The notes: generated by a model from the sequence alone, not told the origin. A stretch of DNA of 64,000 nt from Puccinia triticina (GCF_026914185.1 NC_070558.1:8875501-8939500), one strand, 5' to 3'; positions 33,801 to 45,071 are shown, counted from the stretch's first letter. A program made the numbers and translations.

Positions 33801-33998
33801 TTGTTCGTAGTTCTCGAAACTTTCTGTGTCACCCAGTCTATCATAAAAGTTCGCTGTTGGGTCTTCTGCCTGGCGAACTGCAGCTTCATGACCACGCAAT
33901 CGTCGAAGAGCTCCAGTATCCCGGTCATGGTTGGTCAGGCGGCGAAGGACATCACCTCGTTTGACTGGAACGCGCAGTGTCATTCGTCGCTTGGCCAT
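30886..33998 (-). CDS. KDZ transposase
   Basis: Nine exons on the minus strand: 33998-33524, 33459-33221, 33169-32801, 32765-32478, 32407-32143, 32080-31834, 31762-31623, 31559-31047 and 30965-30886. They give 871 residues to the first stop. After an Arg-rich, acidic N-terminus, residues of about 150-240 form the CxC1-type cysteine cluster that accompanies KDZ transposases (IDFYGQRREDFAFCSCTGD, GYLPGSPIRPVTAFSLPLL, LWNHC). The catalytic domain follows: CLDGNFQHRHH (Asp about 312), CTESHKAADN, TGLMGCCCRHD, GILYDIGCSLDKY (Asp about 446), VFHSYVHEWSCQ and MSDGEGLERMWS (acidic residues about 500-505). A long helical C-terminus comes next. The stop at 30886-30888 (TGA) is followed in the same frame by 126 more sense codons to 30508 (EEKLRLINRELQSLLYDHG onward) that continue the helical pattern, so the ancestral protein was probably longer. 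Confidence 0.93.
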
Positions 33999-34473
33999 AT
34001 TTTTGAAGCGCTTGACCGTTGATAGTAAGTGGCAAAAAAGGAAACCAGAAAAACCGCACTCATATCAGCTTGAGGTTAACCGTTACAGAACGAGACAAGC
34101 GACCAAACCATGCTCAACCAACCAAAACATCAACCTTTTTACCCGTTAGTTTAATCAGATGAGTGACTCGGCAAATGTGATTTCGAGGGTGGAGCAGGTC
34201 GCGAGTGACGCTAGATTAATTTGACTAGAGTATTCGGTTCGAAGGCTGAGGTTGGTTGGAAGATATCTTTCCTTGGTTGAAAGTGCTGAACGATCGAGTA
34301 GTATTGGTGTAGGTCAGGGTGGTGGTGGTTACGAAGTGGAGATTAATCCAAGGATAGCAGCTCAGTGGCACATAAAGGCCTTCGCTGATATCAAGTGTGA
34401 GCCGGCAGTTATTGAAAAAACATAAAGTACTCATTTTGTCAAAATGAATGCGTCTGCATTAATGCTGTTAAAA

Positions 34474-35690
34474 ATGACCACTGGCTTGTGGGGGCTACAG
34501 AAGAGATAATTAGATGATTCCAAAGCCGAAAATTATTTTTATAACCAATAACAAAAATATTCCCAGCTTTTGGATCATCTAAATAACTCTACTTTAGCCC
34601 CACTGGCTGGTGGTTGGTTTTAAAGTGTATACTTTTTTGAAAAGCGTGTGATTTATCAAGGACCACTAGCTTGTTGTGGCTACAGAAGAGATAATTAGAT
34701 GATTCCAAAGGTGGGAATCACTTTTACAAACTATAAGAAATTCATTGCCAGCTTTGGAATCATCTCATTATCTCTACTGTAGCCCCACCGGCTAGTGGTT
34801 AGTGTGAAAGTGTATACTTTTTGAAAAACATGTGATTTAATGAGGACCACTAGCTGGCTGGGGCTACAGAAGAGATAATTAGATGATTCAAAAGCTGGGA
34901 ATAATTTTCATATTGTTTGTAAAAATGATTCCCAGCTTTGGAATCATCTCATTATCTCTACTGTAGCCCCACTGGCTAGTGGTTAGTGTTAAAGTGTATA
35001 CTTTTTGAAAAACATGTGATTTATTGAGGACCACTAGCTGGCTGGGGCTACAGAAGCAATAATGAGATGATTCCAAAGCTGGGAATCATTTTTACAAACA
35101 ATATGAAAATTATCTCCAGCTTTTGAATCATCTAATTATCTCTTCTGTAGCCCCAGCCAGCTAGTGGTCCTCAATAAATCACATGTTTTTCAAAAAGTAT
35201 ACACTTTAACACTAACCACTAGCCAGTGGGGCTACAGTAGAGATAATGAGATGATTCCAAAGCTGGCAATGAATTTCTTATAGTTTGTAAAAGTGATTCC
35301 CACCTTTGGAATCATCTAATTATCTCTTCTGTAGCCACAACAAGCTAGTGGTCCTTGATAAATCACACGCTTTTCAAAAAAGTATACACTTTAAAACCAA
35401 CCACCAGCCAGTGGGGCTAAAGTAGAGCTATTTAGATGATTCAAAAGCTGGGAATATTTTTGTTATTGGTTATAAAAATAATTCCCGGCTTTGGAATCAT
35501 CTAATTATCTCTGCTGTAGCCCCAGCCAGCTAGTGGTCCTCAACAAATCACATGTTTTTCAAAAAGTATACACTTTAACACTGCCAACTGGCCAGTGGGG
35601 CTACAGTAGAGAAAATGAGATGATTCCAAATCTGGGAATAATCTTTACAAACAACATATGAAAATTATTTCCCGCTTTGCAATTCCCCCC
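34474..35690. repeat. Alternating palindromic satellite forming a 1.07 kb hairpin
   Basis: Seven copies of a unit of about 186 bases, starting near 34482, 34674, 34857, 35045, 35226, 35412 and 35595. Each unit is itself palindromic (GGCTACAGAAGAGATAATTA ... TAATTATCTCTTCTGTAGCC) and is joined by a spacer with AAAGTGTATACTTTTTGAAA. On top of this, the block 34474-34969 is the inverted copy of 35045-35540 around a 75-base loop: unit 3 mirrors unit 4, unit 2 mirrors unit 5 (shared GGTGGGAATCAC variant) and unit 1 mirrors unit 6. It lies between the two genes of the KDZ element. Confidence 0.9.
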
Positions 35691-36101
35691 ATTACACAAT
35701 CCAACCCTCCACTCTTCTCACTTTGACTTGCACCAAAAACACATCTTACCTTTTCAAGCAATCAGAATTCTGGAATTTTGATTTTTATATTAACATCATA
35801 AAACTTAAAAAGGTAAAAAATTTCAAGCTGCCTGGCTTTGGAATTGAAATAATAATCCTCCTACACTCTCCCACACACTTTGTTCTACTGGCCCCTAGTA
35901 GCCCAACGTAATGCTCAATAACCTATAACTTTTGAAGCAATTGAAAGTCTTCATATATTGCACAGCAATTGCGAGCGCGGCGCTGGACATCCATCGGCTC
36001 CCGCCCAGCTTGATGATCTCTGCCGATAGGTTTAGCTAGTAAAAGAGGACACGCGGCGAGCCACAGAAACGCGGCTGGCGGGCAGTTGTGTCCAGCGCGC
36101 C

Positions 36102-36145
36102 GCAGTCGTACTGTCGAATTGCACGTAATTCGACAGTACAACTGC
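36102..36145. repeat. 19 bp-arm hairpin upstream of the HMG-box-like gene
   Basis: GCAGTCGTACTGTCGAATT (36102-36120) is complementary to AATTCGACAGTACAACTGC (36127-36145) with one mismatch, and the loop is 6 bases. The flanking sequence repeats CCAGCGCG/CGCCG motifs. Confidence 0.8.
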
Positions 36146-36533
36146 GGTGCATACCACACCTTAGCTTAACACTGCTGCCGCGAGGCCCGCGAGTCCAGCG
36201 CGCCGCCTGTCGGAGGTTTGTCAGGGGGCTTGAAGCCGCCTGGCGGGTCTTGTGGCGGCACCAGCTTCGGACAACTTGTCCAGCTTCTGTAACCTTAAAC
36301 GTGTTCGTGCGGCTGCAATCACGGGTCGGCCATCATCCCGATCAAGACGAGAGATTTCCACTCTTCTGCTCAGGGTAAGTCCCTTTTTTCATAACTCTAC
36401 TTGGCTTGGACTGATTCATTGTTTGGCCAGTAAAAAAGCCTGCCGTTTGCCAGAAGGAAGACCGGTCACCGATTTGTCCGCTGCAATCCCTTGCCTTCTT
36501 TGGAATAGTACCTCCTGGATCTCCGCCTGAAAA

Positions 36534-39485
36534 ATGCGACCACCCACTTTTGCACAAGGTCACACCTTCAGTCAGACTTGCCCCCAACCGTTGTACCACA
36601 CTTCAACCACGGGTTCGCAGCAAATATGCCACAACGGTCAAAATTATCAGCAATTGAGTGCGGATGTTGGCTACCAGAATTCAAACCACAGTTCCTCGCA
36701 TCAGTCACCTGGTCAGCTCACCTCTTATCAGCAAACCAATACGCCCTATCAGCAAACCAATACGCCCTATCAGCAAACCAATACGCCCTATCAGCAAACC
36801 AGTACACGCACCACCTATTCCCCAGTTACGACTGCCAATCATTGCTCAACAGATCCAGCCACCACCTATCGGCAAACTGGTACCTACCCGCCACACCCCA
36901 ATTTCAATCATCGGCCAACAAATCCACCCGCGCCAACCTACAATTACAGCCAGGGAAGCTCAACAGGGACGCACTCAAAACCAACACCCCCCAACCACGT
37001 CGACCTCTCTAATGATTCCCCGTCTCCCGAGAGTACCACCCGGACTGGGTACTATGTGTTTCCGGACTATCCATCTATTGATCATATCAACAATCTTTTA
37101 CAGAATCCCAACCTATCATTTGCCGATCGCTTCCTTTTAGAAGCTGCTTGAAAGGGGAAGGAAATGCGTCAGGAGAACTCGGGCAATCTTTCTTTTGATG
37201 GAACCAGCCAACGTACTCCAGAAATAGATACTACCATTCCAATCTTGCCTCAAGTTAACAAATCATCCAAGCCTGCTATTTCACCACCACCAAACGCATC
37301 TTGCAACGACCGGCCCGCCAGCTTTCAGACCTCCCATCCAATGAACCAATTCTCACAAAACACTCGAACGACCCAATTTCCATCTGCAGCTGCATCTTGC
37401 AAACCAACGGCCAAAAAAAAACGAACTGAAGATTCTTCAACCGCTCTCCCAAGGAGAAGCAACATGTCAAAATCTCAAATCGCAGTGTTGGACGTTCCTT
37501 CTGAAAACTCTGCCTTAATATCCGCTCCATCAGACCTTCCTGCCGATAAATCAATAGTATCAGTTGTGACCGACATTCCTCCCGATCAATCTTGCTTGCT
37601 GTCACCCCCTTCCAACAGCACCAATTTGCAAACCAACAACAACAACAAAAAACCAACCAGAAAGAGAGATCGTCTAGACCCCGAACTCATGGATTCTTTG
37701 AAGAGCTTAGAGTTGGACCAATTACGCAAGAAGATTGCAACACACTCGAAGTACAAGCGACTGACTCCAGACGATTGTCTTGCACTTAGTTCAGCTTATC
37801 ATGAATACCAGAAGACGATCCATCGAATTGCTGTTGAGCGACTTCTCTGTCTTTCACCTGTTTTGAAGTATCTGGGAAGCAAGAATCGATTTAAAGGCTC
37901 AACCAATTACAACAACTTCTGTGAATATGATGTTGAAGCTCGGAAAGCATTCTTCAACTGTAGGTATTTGGTACTCTTGCCCTTGTCTGCGGGAATGATA
38001 ATTTCTGACAATAAATTCTGTCTACCAAAACAGATAAGGTCCCCCTATCTGAGCTGAAAAAAGCATGTGGTCGCCTCTGGAAAGCGGTTGACCCCGACAC
38101 CAAGCAGAAATACAAAGACCCTGATTTCTTGGCTTCACTTCCTAACCCGTTTGGACGAGATGAGGAGACTGGAGCACCTCCTACTACCAACCAAACCAAG
38201 AAGAGGGCCCGAAGATTCTGCGCCGCTGAAACCAAACGCTGGAGCAGCAAAGTTATTCTTGATGTAAGATTTTGCTTCAAATCTTTAATTAAAAATATTC
38301 GTGTATGCTAATTAGCCTCAACGATTTTCAGCTAAAAAACTTAGGAGCTGCGCACGAAGTGGAGGGACTGTTGATGGTGGTAAAGCCAGGCGCTAACGGC
38401 AAACCACCAAAACTCATTTGTGGTGGAAGCCACCTTGGTGTCCAATTCCTGGACATGTTTTCAAAAGAGATGGATCCTTGCGCAAGCTTCTTGTCGTTTG
38501 TTAGCGGGCAGGAAGTCATAAGGAAGGCATCGGGTAAAACTACCTCTGTAGTTACATCAAGAAAACGGCGTAATGGCAAGGATGATATGCCTGATTGTGA
38601 ATACGACTTAGGTATGTTTTTATTTTGCTAACAAGACTTATTATTTCTGTCTTGACTGAAACAAGGGGATAATTTACAGGCACAAAGGAAAATAACTATC
38701 AGGCAGTGAAAGCAAAACTGAATGCACTCATTGGTAAGTCATGTATTGTGGTACAAGCAAAAAAAATACCGATGGACTCATCTGGCCTTTCCAAATCAAC
38801 AGCCAAAGCAACCTTTAATTCAATCCAGGCATGGCCTGGTAAAACTGCCGCTGGCCTGAAAGCTGCTGGCTTGACCCTTCGATTGAACCTCGACCACCCC
38901 GATATTTCTGTGCTCGACTTCTGCGGCAAACCTTCAGACATGAAAAACGGTCAATTGCAACGCATTTTGACTGCATTTGGGGCTGGTGAGGTGGAACTGA
39001 TCAACACCAAACAAAAGGAGGCTCCACCAGCAACTTTGGGTGCTGATTTAACCTCATTGAAGAGGGTCAAACGATTGGCAAAGAAAGTCAAATCAAATCC
39101 AACTACCAAACAAACCCCAAAAAGGACGAACATACACGAGAGTTCCCCACCAACCTTGTCAAATGAGACAAAAGAATGCTCACAGTCAAAGGCCGCGAAA
39201 TCGAAATTGGCTAATCGCAAGCGGCAATCAAAATCAACTTCAAAACCATCAATCAAAGCCCCTCCCCAAAAAAAGCGGAAGATGGCTGTGAATTCCTCCG
39301 ACTCAGAGGATGCGGGCAAGATAATTGATAACCTTTGGAGGTTTTCCGATGAGGATGAGGAGAAGGAGGAGGAGGAGGACGAAGACAGCGATGACAGCAA
39401 AGACATCTTTGACAACCACGATGATGACGACATCTTTGAAAATGACGATGAGGATGAAGATGGCGACGGTGCAGATGAAAGCTGA
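36534..39485 (+). CDS. KDZ accessory gene with HMG-box-like domain (in-frame TGA)
   Basis: Four exons: 36534-37959, 38034-38263, 38332-38611 and 38680-39485, or 914 codons. Codon 206 is TGA (37149-37151); the frame is otherwise open on both sides of it. The N-terminal third is Thr/Pro/Gln-rich with a YQQTNTP repeat. Basic clusters (AKKKR, QKKRKM) look like nuclear localisation signals. At about residues 455-505 a segment resembles an HMG box: NYNNFCEYDVEARKAFFN, then VPLSELKKACGRLWKAV and DPDTKQKYKD, with the aromatic and Trp positions of that fold. A conserved-looking unknown region (LICGGSHLGVQFLDMFSKEM, ALIGKSCIVVQAKK) and a long Asp/Glu tail follow. HMG boxes bind or bend DNA, so a role in transposition or in silencing and anti-silencing is plausible inference. 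I know no named family for the whole protein. Confidence 0.75.
36727..36810 (+). repeat. Four 21-base coding repeats (YQQTNTP)
   Basis: TATCAGCAAACCAATACGCC plus one base, tandem four times (36727, 36748, 36769, 36790). The last copy is diverged (YQQTSTR). The nucleotide identity of the first three shows recent expansion inside the accessory gene. Confidence 0.9.
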
Positions 39486-39834
39486 TAAATATTTTTTCCT
39501 TGGTTTATTTCTTTTTCTTATATTGTGTTCCTTGTTTCTTAAAATATATAATGAAGATCAAAAACTTTGATGTGTGAAAGTACTACTCATACAAGCATTG
39601 AAAACAATGAAAGATGGCATTCACAACTAAATCAACCCCAAGCAGAAGTGACGAGCATCCTGCAGGGTGCGGTCCTCCTTAGCTGTGTAGTACATCATCA
39701 AACTGGCTATGTGTAGTTGTTTCAGGCCGGTGTGATGAACTTAATGATGTGCCGGTCAAATGTAGTATGGCTGGGTGTGATGTTGTGATGGCCGAGGTGA
39801 GGTAGCTATGTAGTGGGTGAGTGTCTATGGCCAG

Positions 39835-40010
39835 GGTTATACGGATGAGAGGAGGGAACTTAAATTTTTCCCTTGTCCGAGCTACCTGGAGTCTGCAGTG
39901 CTCCTGGGTCCCTCAGGGTTTTTATTTTAGTGGTAGTGGTACGGTCTACGTAGTATGCACAGGTCTGCAGAGGTATGGCAAAGTATAGTACATACAGTTG
40001 ACCACAGGTG
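39835..40010 (-). repeat. KDZ right terminal inverted repeat
   Basis: Inverted copy of 29942-30117 with one mismatch. It ends in CCACAGGTG at 40010. Confidence 0.95.
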
Positions 40011-40018
40011 GGGGTGCT
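40011..40018. repeat. Target site duplication, right copy (GGGGTGCT)
   Basis: Perfect direct copy of 29934-29941 immediately outside the right inverted end. Confidence 0.9.
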
Positions 40019-41557
40019 TCTCAAAGACTTGATTGAAACTTACAAACTTTCCAAAACCCCCTTAGACCCACTTTATATTTGGGCATGACTGATGTTGCGA
40101 CAACCGATCCTCATGGGGGCATCCTAGAGCCTCAGGGCAGAGGGCTCACACATGGTGTGATGTTGTCCACTGGTTTAATGATGCATCACATTGCGACAGC
40201 TACGATTCATATGCAACGTGCAAGCACAAACAGTCCACACTCCGATGGCCGGCGGCGAGAGCGGGCTCACACCTGAGCAGTCATGGAACATGGTTGTTGA
40301 GCGAGAGTGGTGATGACTGATGAGGCAGATTCGAGCGGAGCGCTCACCACAAGACTAGGGGGAGGAGCGGCTTCGCCGGCAGTGGGTGTGGTTTTGATAA
40401 GTCCAAAGCAGATGATGTCTCCGGCTCAGGACAAGAAAAAATAAACAACCGAGCAGCTCACGGCCAGGAGGCTCCAGCTGACCTCAACACTGTCACAAGC
40501 CCCCGATTCCCTGATTCGAGCCGGGTTTGGAACCTCGCGCGTGTTGGATTGTGCCGATGTGAGACAGTGATCCTGCCACTGCAAGGCTGCGGCTGAAAAC
40601 TTTGCTAGGCTCGGCCTCCGGCCAGAAACCTCCGGCACTGATTTGAAATTGTACGGCTGGCCAGGCCGGCTCGTGCGCCTGCGGCCTATAAGCGTGTGCT
40701 GCTTCCTGCGTCAGCCGAGCCCGTGGATACTATCAGCATTGCCGCCAATACCATGGGGCCTCGTCCTCATCCATACACTACGTTCCGAAAAGTGGACATA
40801 TGGGAGCGACTGGGTCGCCTTCTCTGTCAGATAAGGCGGCTCGCCGGCGGGACCACTAGGTCAGGCCAGTCAGTTGGACCTACTGCTACCAAAACTGTGC
40901 GCGCAAACTGGAACCTGGCTGTTGGGTAGGCCCAGTGTCAAACATTTCTTTTGTACCTCAAGACATACTCCCTGCCTAAGCGTGAATGATGGACATCGAA
41001 GGTCATCAAGCGCAGCACATAGACAAACTCATTGGTCATTCCCCAAATTGATGCGTTTTGATTAATTTGTTACCGTTATTAAGCCAAGAAGACAAAAAAG
41101 AAATCAGTTTGGCCTGAAGTGTATATTTTAAGAATTTTATGAACATAAACACATGTACATATGCAAATATATATACAAATTACATGTTTATTAGTAAAAA
41201 CTGAAACATCACAACACTTTGCATACCCCACCCTTAACACTCACAGTGATAATAATAATAATAATGAAAAAGTAGATGATAAACCACTTCTTTTGAAGAC
41301 TCTCATCTCCACCTATCCCCCAAGAAAGAAGGAAATCGACTAAAACATACATATTTGGAACATAGAAGAAAATGGAAGAGGACAGGTCACACGAAGAAGG
41401 GTGACGAGAAGAGGACGACGAACAACACCAAAAAAAATAGTGAGATCGATCTACATTATTGACAAAGGATAGGAAAAGGTCGAGAGAGTTCATTCGAAAA
41501 ACGCATATGTTCGATTATCCTGAAGTGAACGAGGAGGGTAAGGGGAGGCGGTTTGGA
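40019..41557. other. Intergenic region
   Basis: GC-rich fragments around 40240-40900 with short inverted repeats (CGGCTTCGCCGG at about 40370), then AT-rich sequence and the 3' flank of the MATH-BTB gene. No gene supported. Confidence 0.4.
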
Positions 41558-44520
41558 TCAATGGTGGTTGGGGTAGTGGACAGGGGGATGGTGGATGGGT
41601 TGGGCAGAATTGGCTCCAGCAAAGGCAGCATTCAAGGCAGCCTGGCGGAGCTGTAGCTGACCATGAGTGGGGAGAGCGGGGTTAGGGGCCTGGTTAGGAT
41701 TAGTAGCCCCATTGTTGTTGTTCGTCTGCTTGACGGGCGTGGGTCCGTTGCTCGGAGTGACATCGAGGCACTTAAATAGCTTCTGGATGTCCGTTCGGAC
41801 AGCCGCCGATACGTTACTCAAGCCTTCGTCTAGTAGGAGCGTGAAGCTGTGAGTCTGGATTACCGATTTCTACTCGACAAAGAAAAAAATTGGTGCGCAT
41901 GTGTCAGAATACATCTGATCGACTTGTTTGAAAGCATAGAAATATGTAGCTCACCCACTAGCCAGCGGATACCATCAATTGATCGAAGGATTCACTGTCA
42001 GCGACTGGCCCGCGGACTTGGAGGGATGGATCAGCATAACAATACTCACGTTGCTTTTCAAAAACTCGAACGCTAGCTGGCGGACCCGGTCATACTTTCC
42101 AAGAAACGAGCTGGCGAGCTCGATACAGATATTGTCGACTTGAAGTGACCTCATGAACTGATCCAAGGCTTCTTGCCTGAGTTCAGGCAATTGCAACACT
42201 ATTCATGGAACGTTTCCAGGCGCCAGACAAAAAATAGGTCAGCCTTGCACTTGTAAATTCGAGCGAAGCCAGTCGAAACTCACTGTCAGCCAAGACAAAC
42301 ATTGACTTAGGTGACGTAGGCTGGAGCTCGTCCATCTCCATAGCCAACGAAAACTTGACCGCATGCTCCCTGACAAACGCCGCCCTTCTTCCGGGCGAGC
42401 GGCCTTTAGCTTCCATTCTTTGTTTGTGTACCAACCAATTAGATCTCAACGGTGCCCATGCGATTGAGCTAGAACAAAAAGATAAAAAATGTCAGGAAAC
42501 GCTTATTCGTCATACAGCGCGAATAATGCACTGACTTGGAGTAAATGTATAAGAGAAGCGCCCGGTAGGTGGTGTAGGGAGTAGACGTAATGGTTACTCG
42601 GTGGATTCCCTTTTTGGGAGCCACATCATCCACCTCGATGTCATCGTCGACTTGGTTCTGTTTATCAGCCAGTTGGGATATCCGCCGTTTTTTGGAAGGT
42701 CGATCGGTCGTCGATGGTCCAAGGATTTGTTGACCGTCCGACAAGTTACCAACATCGGCGAGGGTGAGCTTGTGTTTAGTCATTGATAGGGGTAGGATGG
42801 GGGGAGCAGGAAGGGAATGAAAGGGAGGCGGATATGGTCGTGATGAATCGAAAACATCAATGAGCGTTTGGACGCGTTTCAGAGACGATCATGAGAGATT
42901 GAACGAGTAGAGAATGAAGCTGGTATATAGTCGCTTGCAAGAGGACTGTTGACAAGCCAAGAGGCATAGTTGCTTGCAAGAAATCATCCAATCAGGTGGT
43001 CGTGATTGGGGGAGGGTTGTGGGGAGAAGGAATGGTTTCTGAGAAAGGATGAGAATGAAGTAAGTTTTTTCAACACTCACGTGATCTGCTGCCTGTTGCA
43101 CTCCTCGCATCATGTCATCCAGATCATCCAGCTCAAAATCGGAGTCATCCTCATCATACGCGGACCCATCGACCAACACACTGCGCCCGTCCGTCATGGC
43201 TGAATCATCGGCGATTGATGCCGTCGTTGATCTTTCTGCGACCGGTTGACCGGCAAAATTAGAGCCGGGGGTGGACACCTCTTCCAGCTGCATCAACGCA
43301 GGAGAGAGGGAAATTTCGCCGGCTTCGACGGAGTCTGCCTGACTGTGGGCTTCGCCACTTTCGAGAAACCCAGACTCGAACACTTTTTATTTTTGATAGA
43401 TCGTTCAGTCAGTCAGACAGCTGGCCAATCGGTCAACAATAGTAAACGATGAAGGAACGGGAACTGAACTAGTGTTGAAGTAGGGTAGCGATCGGATGAT
43501 GTATTTTTGGGCGTAAATCGTTCGTACGCCTTTGCCCTTTCGTTTGGGAAAAACAAAACACACATCCGAACATTCTGGGTCATCGAAAAGCGTCGAAAAT
43601 CTGGCTGACCTCCCGGCAAAGCGCTGTATGTCGCCAAAGGGGGATGGTTCTTTGTTTTCAAGGTATGAAGTGTGATGGGACAAGGGATCAGATTAGGGTG
43701 TGCGATGTAGTCAGCCCAGCTTGAGAGCTCACGAGTTGTTCGTCGTCGTTCCGAGAGAGTGACTTCAACAAACAGGGCTTTCTGTTGGTAGAAGATTTGT
43801 TTTGAGTAGAGGATTAATGGAGGGGGTGATGGATGAGTGGAGACTTGCCTCGATGATGAACGCGGGATCCATGAAGAGTTTATCAAGCTTGATGTACTTG
43901 GCTTGGCCTCTTCGACTTTCGAGGCTAGCGTTGAAGGTATAGCCACCAGATATGTTCTTGTTGATCCCATAAGTGCCCCGGGAGAGAGGGGTTCCGAGCT
44001 TGAGTAGTGATGGGAGGTCAATACGGGTGCCTCCCTGTTCCTGGCATGGACAACGGATGGCTCTTACGGTGGCTGTACAGCTCTCGCATCTTCTGATCCA
44101 AGTTTTTGAGGTCAAGAGTTCGATGTCTTGCGCAGCTCCAAGGAAGACGCCAAGATAGCCTGGGTAGATAGAGAGGGGGTTGTCAATGGATGGCTGTATT
44201 TCGGGTGAAGTTGTTTCTTTTTTTTTTTTTTTTAGGTCTTTGGAGATGGACAGGTAGGTTACCAGGTGTTTTAGCAATCGTCCCGACTGAGATTTGCCAT
44301 CGGTTGTCACCAAATGGTCTTGAGAGCAGTTTGACGGGTGAGTTCTCGAGCAGTTCTCTGGTGCAGTTTTCGAATGTCCATTCAAACTTGTACTGTGTGT
44401 GTGCTCAGTGGGAGATGGTGAGCTTGGATGGTGTGTTGGCTCGGTGCTGTGTTGACTTACGTTTGCAGTCCAGAATTCGGTTCCGGGTTCCTCTCGCCAC
44501 TCGATGGGTGAGATGATCAT
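41558..44520 (-). CDS. MATH-BTB domain protein
   Basis: Ten exons on the minus strand: 44520-44461, 44392-44263, 44159-43849, 43781-43733, 43649-43470, 43382-43081, 42768-42536, 42468-42284, 42198-42050 and 41869-41558. They encode about 636 residues. The N-terminus looks like a MATH domain (YKFEWTFENCTRELLENSPV ... DNRWQISVG ... YLGVFL). A BTB fold follows, split in two: SDVCFVFP...KYIIRSLPYFNTMFESGFLE, then an acidic insert of about 100 residues, then VTITSTPYTTYRALLLYIYS, SPKSMFVLADMLQLPELRQE and the BACK-like helix ENV/ELASSFLGKYD. A Gln/Asn-rich tail ends it. MATH-BTB proteins are substrate adaptors of cullin-3 ubiquitin ligases. One intron after 43849 uses a GC-AG donor (GAG|GCAAGT). 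The acceptor of exon 7 could also be at 42657, removing 37 residues. The start may lie further upstream. Confidence 0.85.
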
Positions 44521-45071
44521 GGCTGGGTTCGAGGTGATGGGGGTGAGCAGGGTGAGGAGGGTGTTGATGGTGAGATGTGGGTGTGCTTGAGGTTGTGTGC
44601 GCTGGAGATGGGGCAGGTGGTCCTTTGAGCTGTGCTTGCCGAGCTCGGTAGCCAACTTGCCCAGAACCGCGCGAGTTCTGTATGTGTTGACTGTTGCAGG
44701 GTCTCACCAGTTTCACTGACACTGCCCGATCAGTCCCTTTTGGCAATCGACCACTGTATCTTTTCGACTCGAGCGAACACTCCCTCATTGGCCTCATCAG
44801 CATCGGCAGACACATCGACCACAGACAGGTATTGTGTGTACATACAGATCTCCGTAGTCATCCAAGACGGTCGACAGGAACTGACTCAAGTCCTCTTAGA
44901 ACCATTCCAGCGCATCCCTGACTCCTTCACACACAAAGCCTCATTCTCAAATGGTTTGCGATCGAATTCATCACTCGTAAAATTCAACTCAAACAATATC
45001 TGCAACATAAAAGGGAAGGGAAGATAATCAAAGCAGTCTTTTTTTCTATCCCGACCCACTTCCAATCAACT
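44521..45071. other. Promoter region between MATH-BTB (-) and PET100 (+)
   Basis: Divergent gap of 551 bases with no obvious TATA box. The MATH-BTB frame stays open upstream without ATG (TTG only) to 44655. Confidence 0.4.

Larger units (their letters stand above)
29942..40010. mobile_element. KDZ-type DNA transposon, 10,069 bp
   Basis: The element has 176 bp terminal inverted repeats (29942-30117 and 39835-40010) that differ at a single base, and it is flanked by a perfect 8 bp direct repeat GGGGTGCT. Inside are a spliced KDZ transposase on the minus strand (30886-33998), an alternating palindrome array (34474-35690) and an HMG-box-like gene on the plus strand (36534-39485). The near-identity of the ends and the intact duplication indicate a recent insertion. 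An 8 bp duplication fits what is known of the KDZ (Kyakuja-Dileera-Zisupton) superfamily. Both genes are interrupted by one in-frame TGA, so this copy may not be autonomous. Confidence 0.92.

Noticed and set aside
36578..37140. Second and third open frames over the accessory gene's N-terminus.
   Set aside because: They are caused by the 21-base tandem repeat and Thr/Pro/Gln-rich codons. Only the chosen frame continues into the spliced HMG-box-like part.
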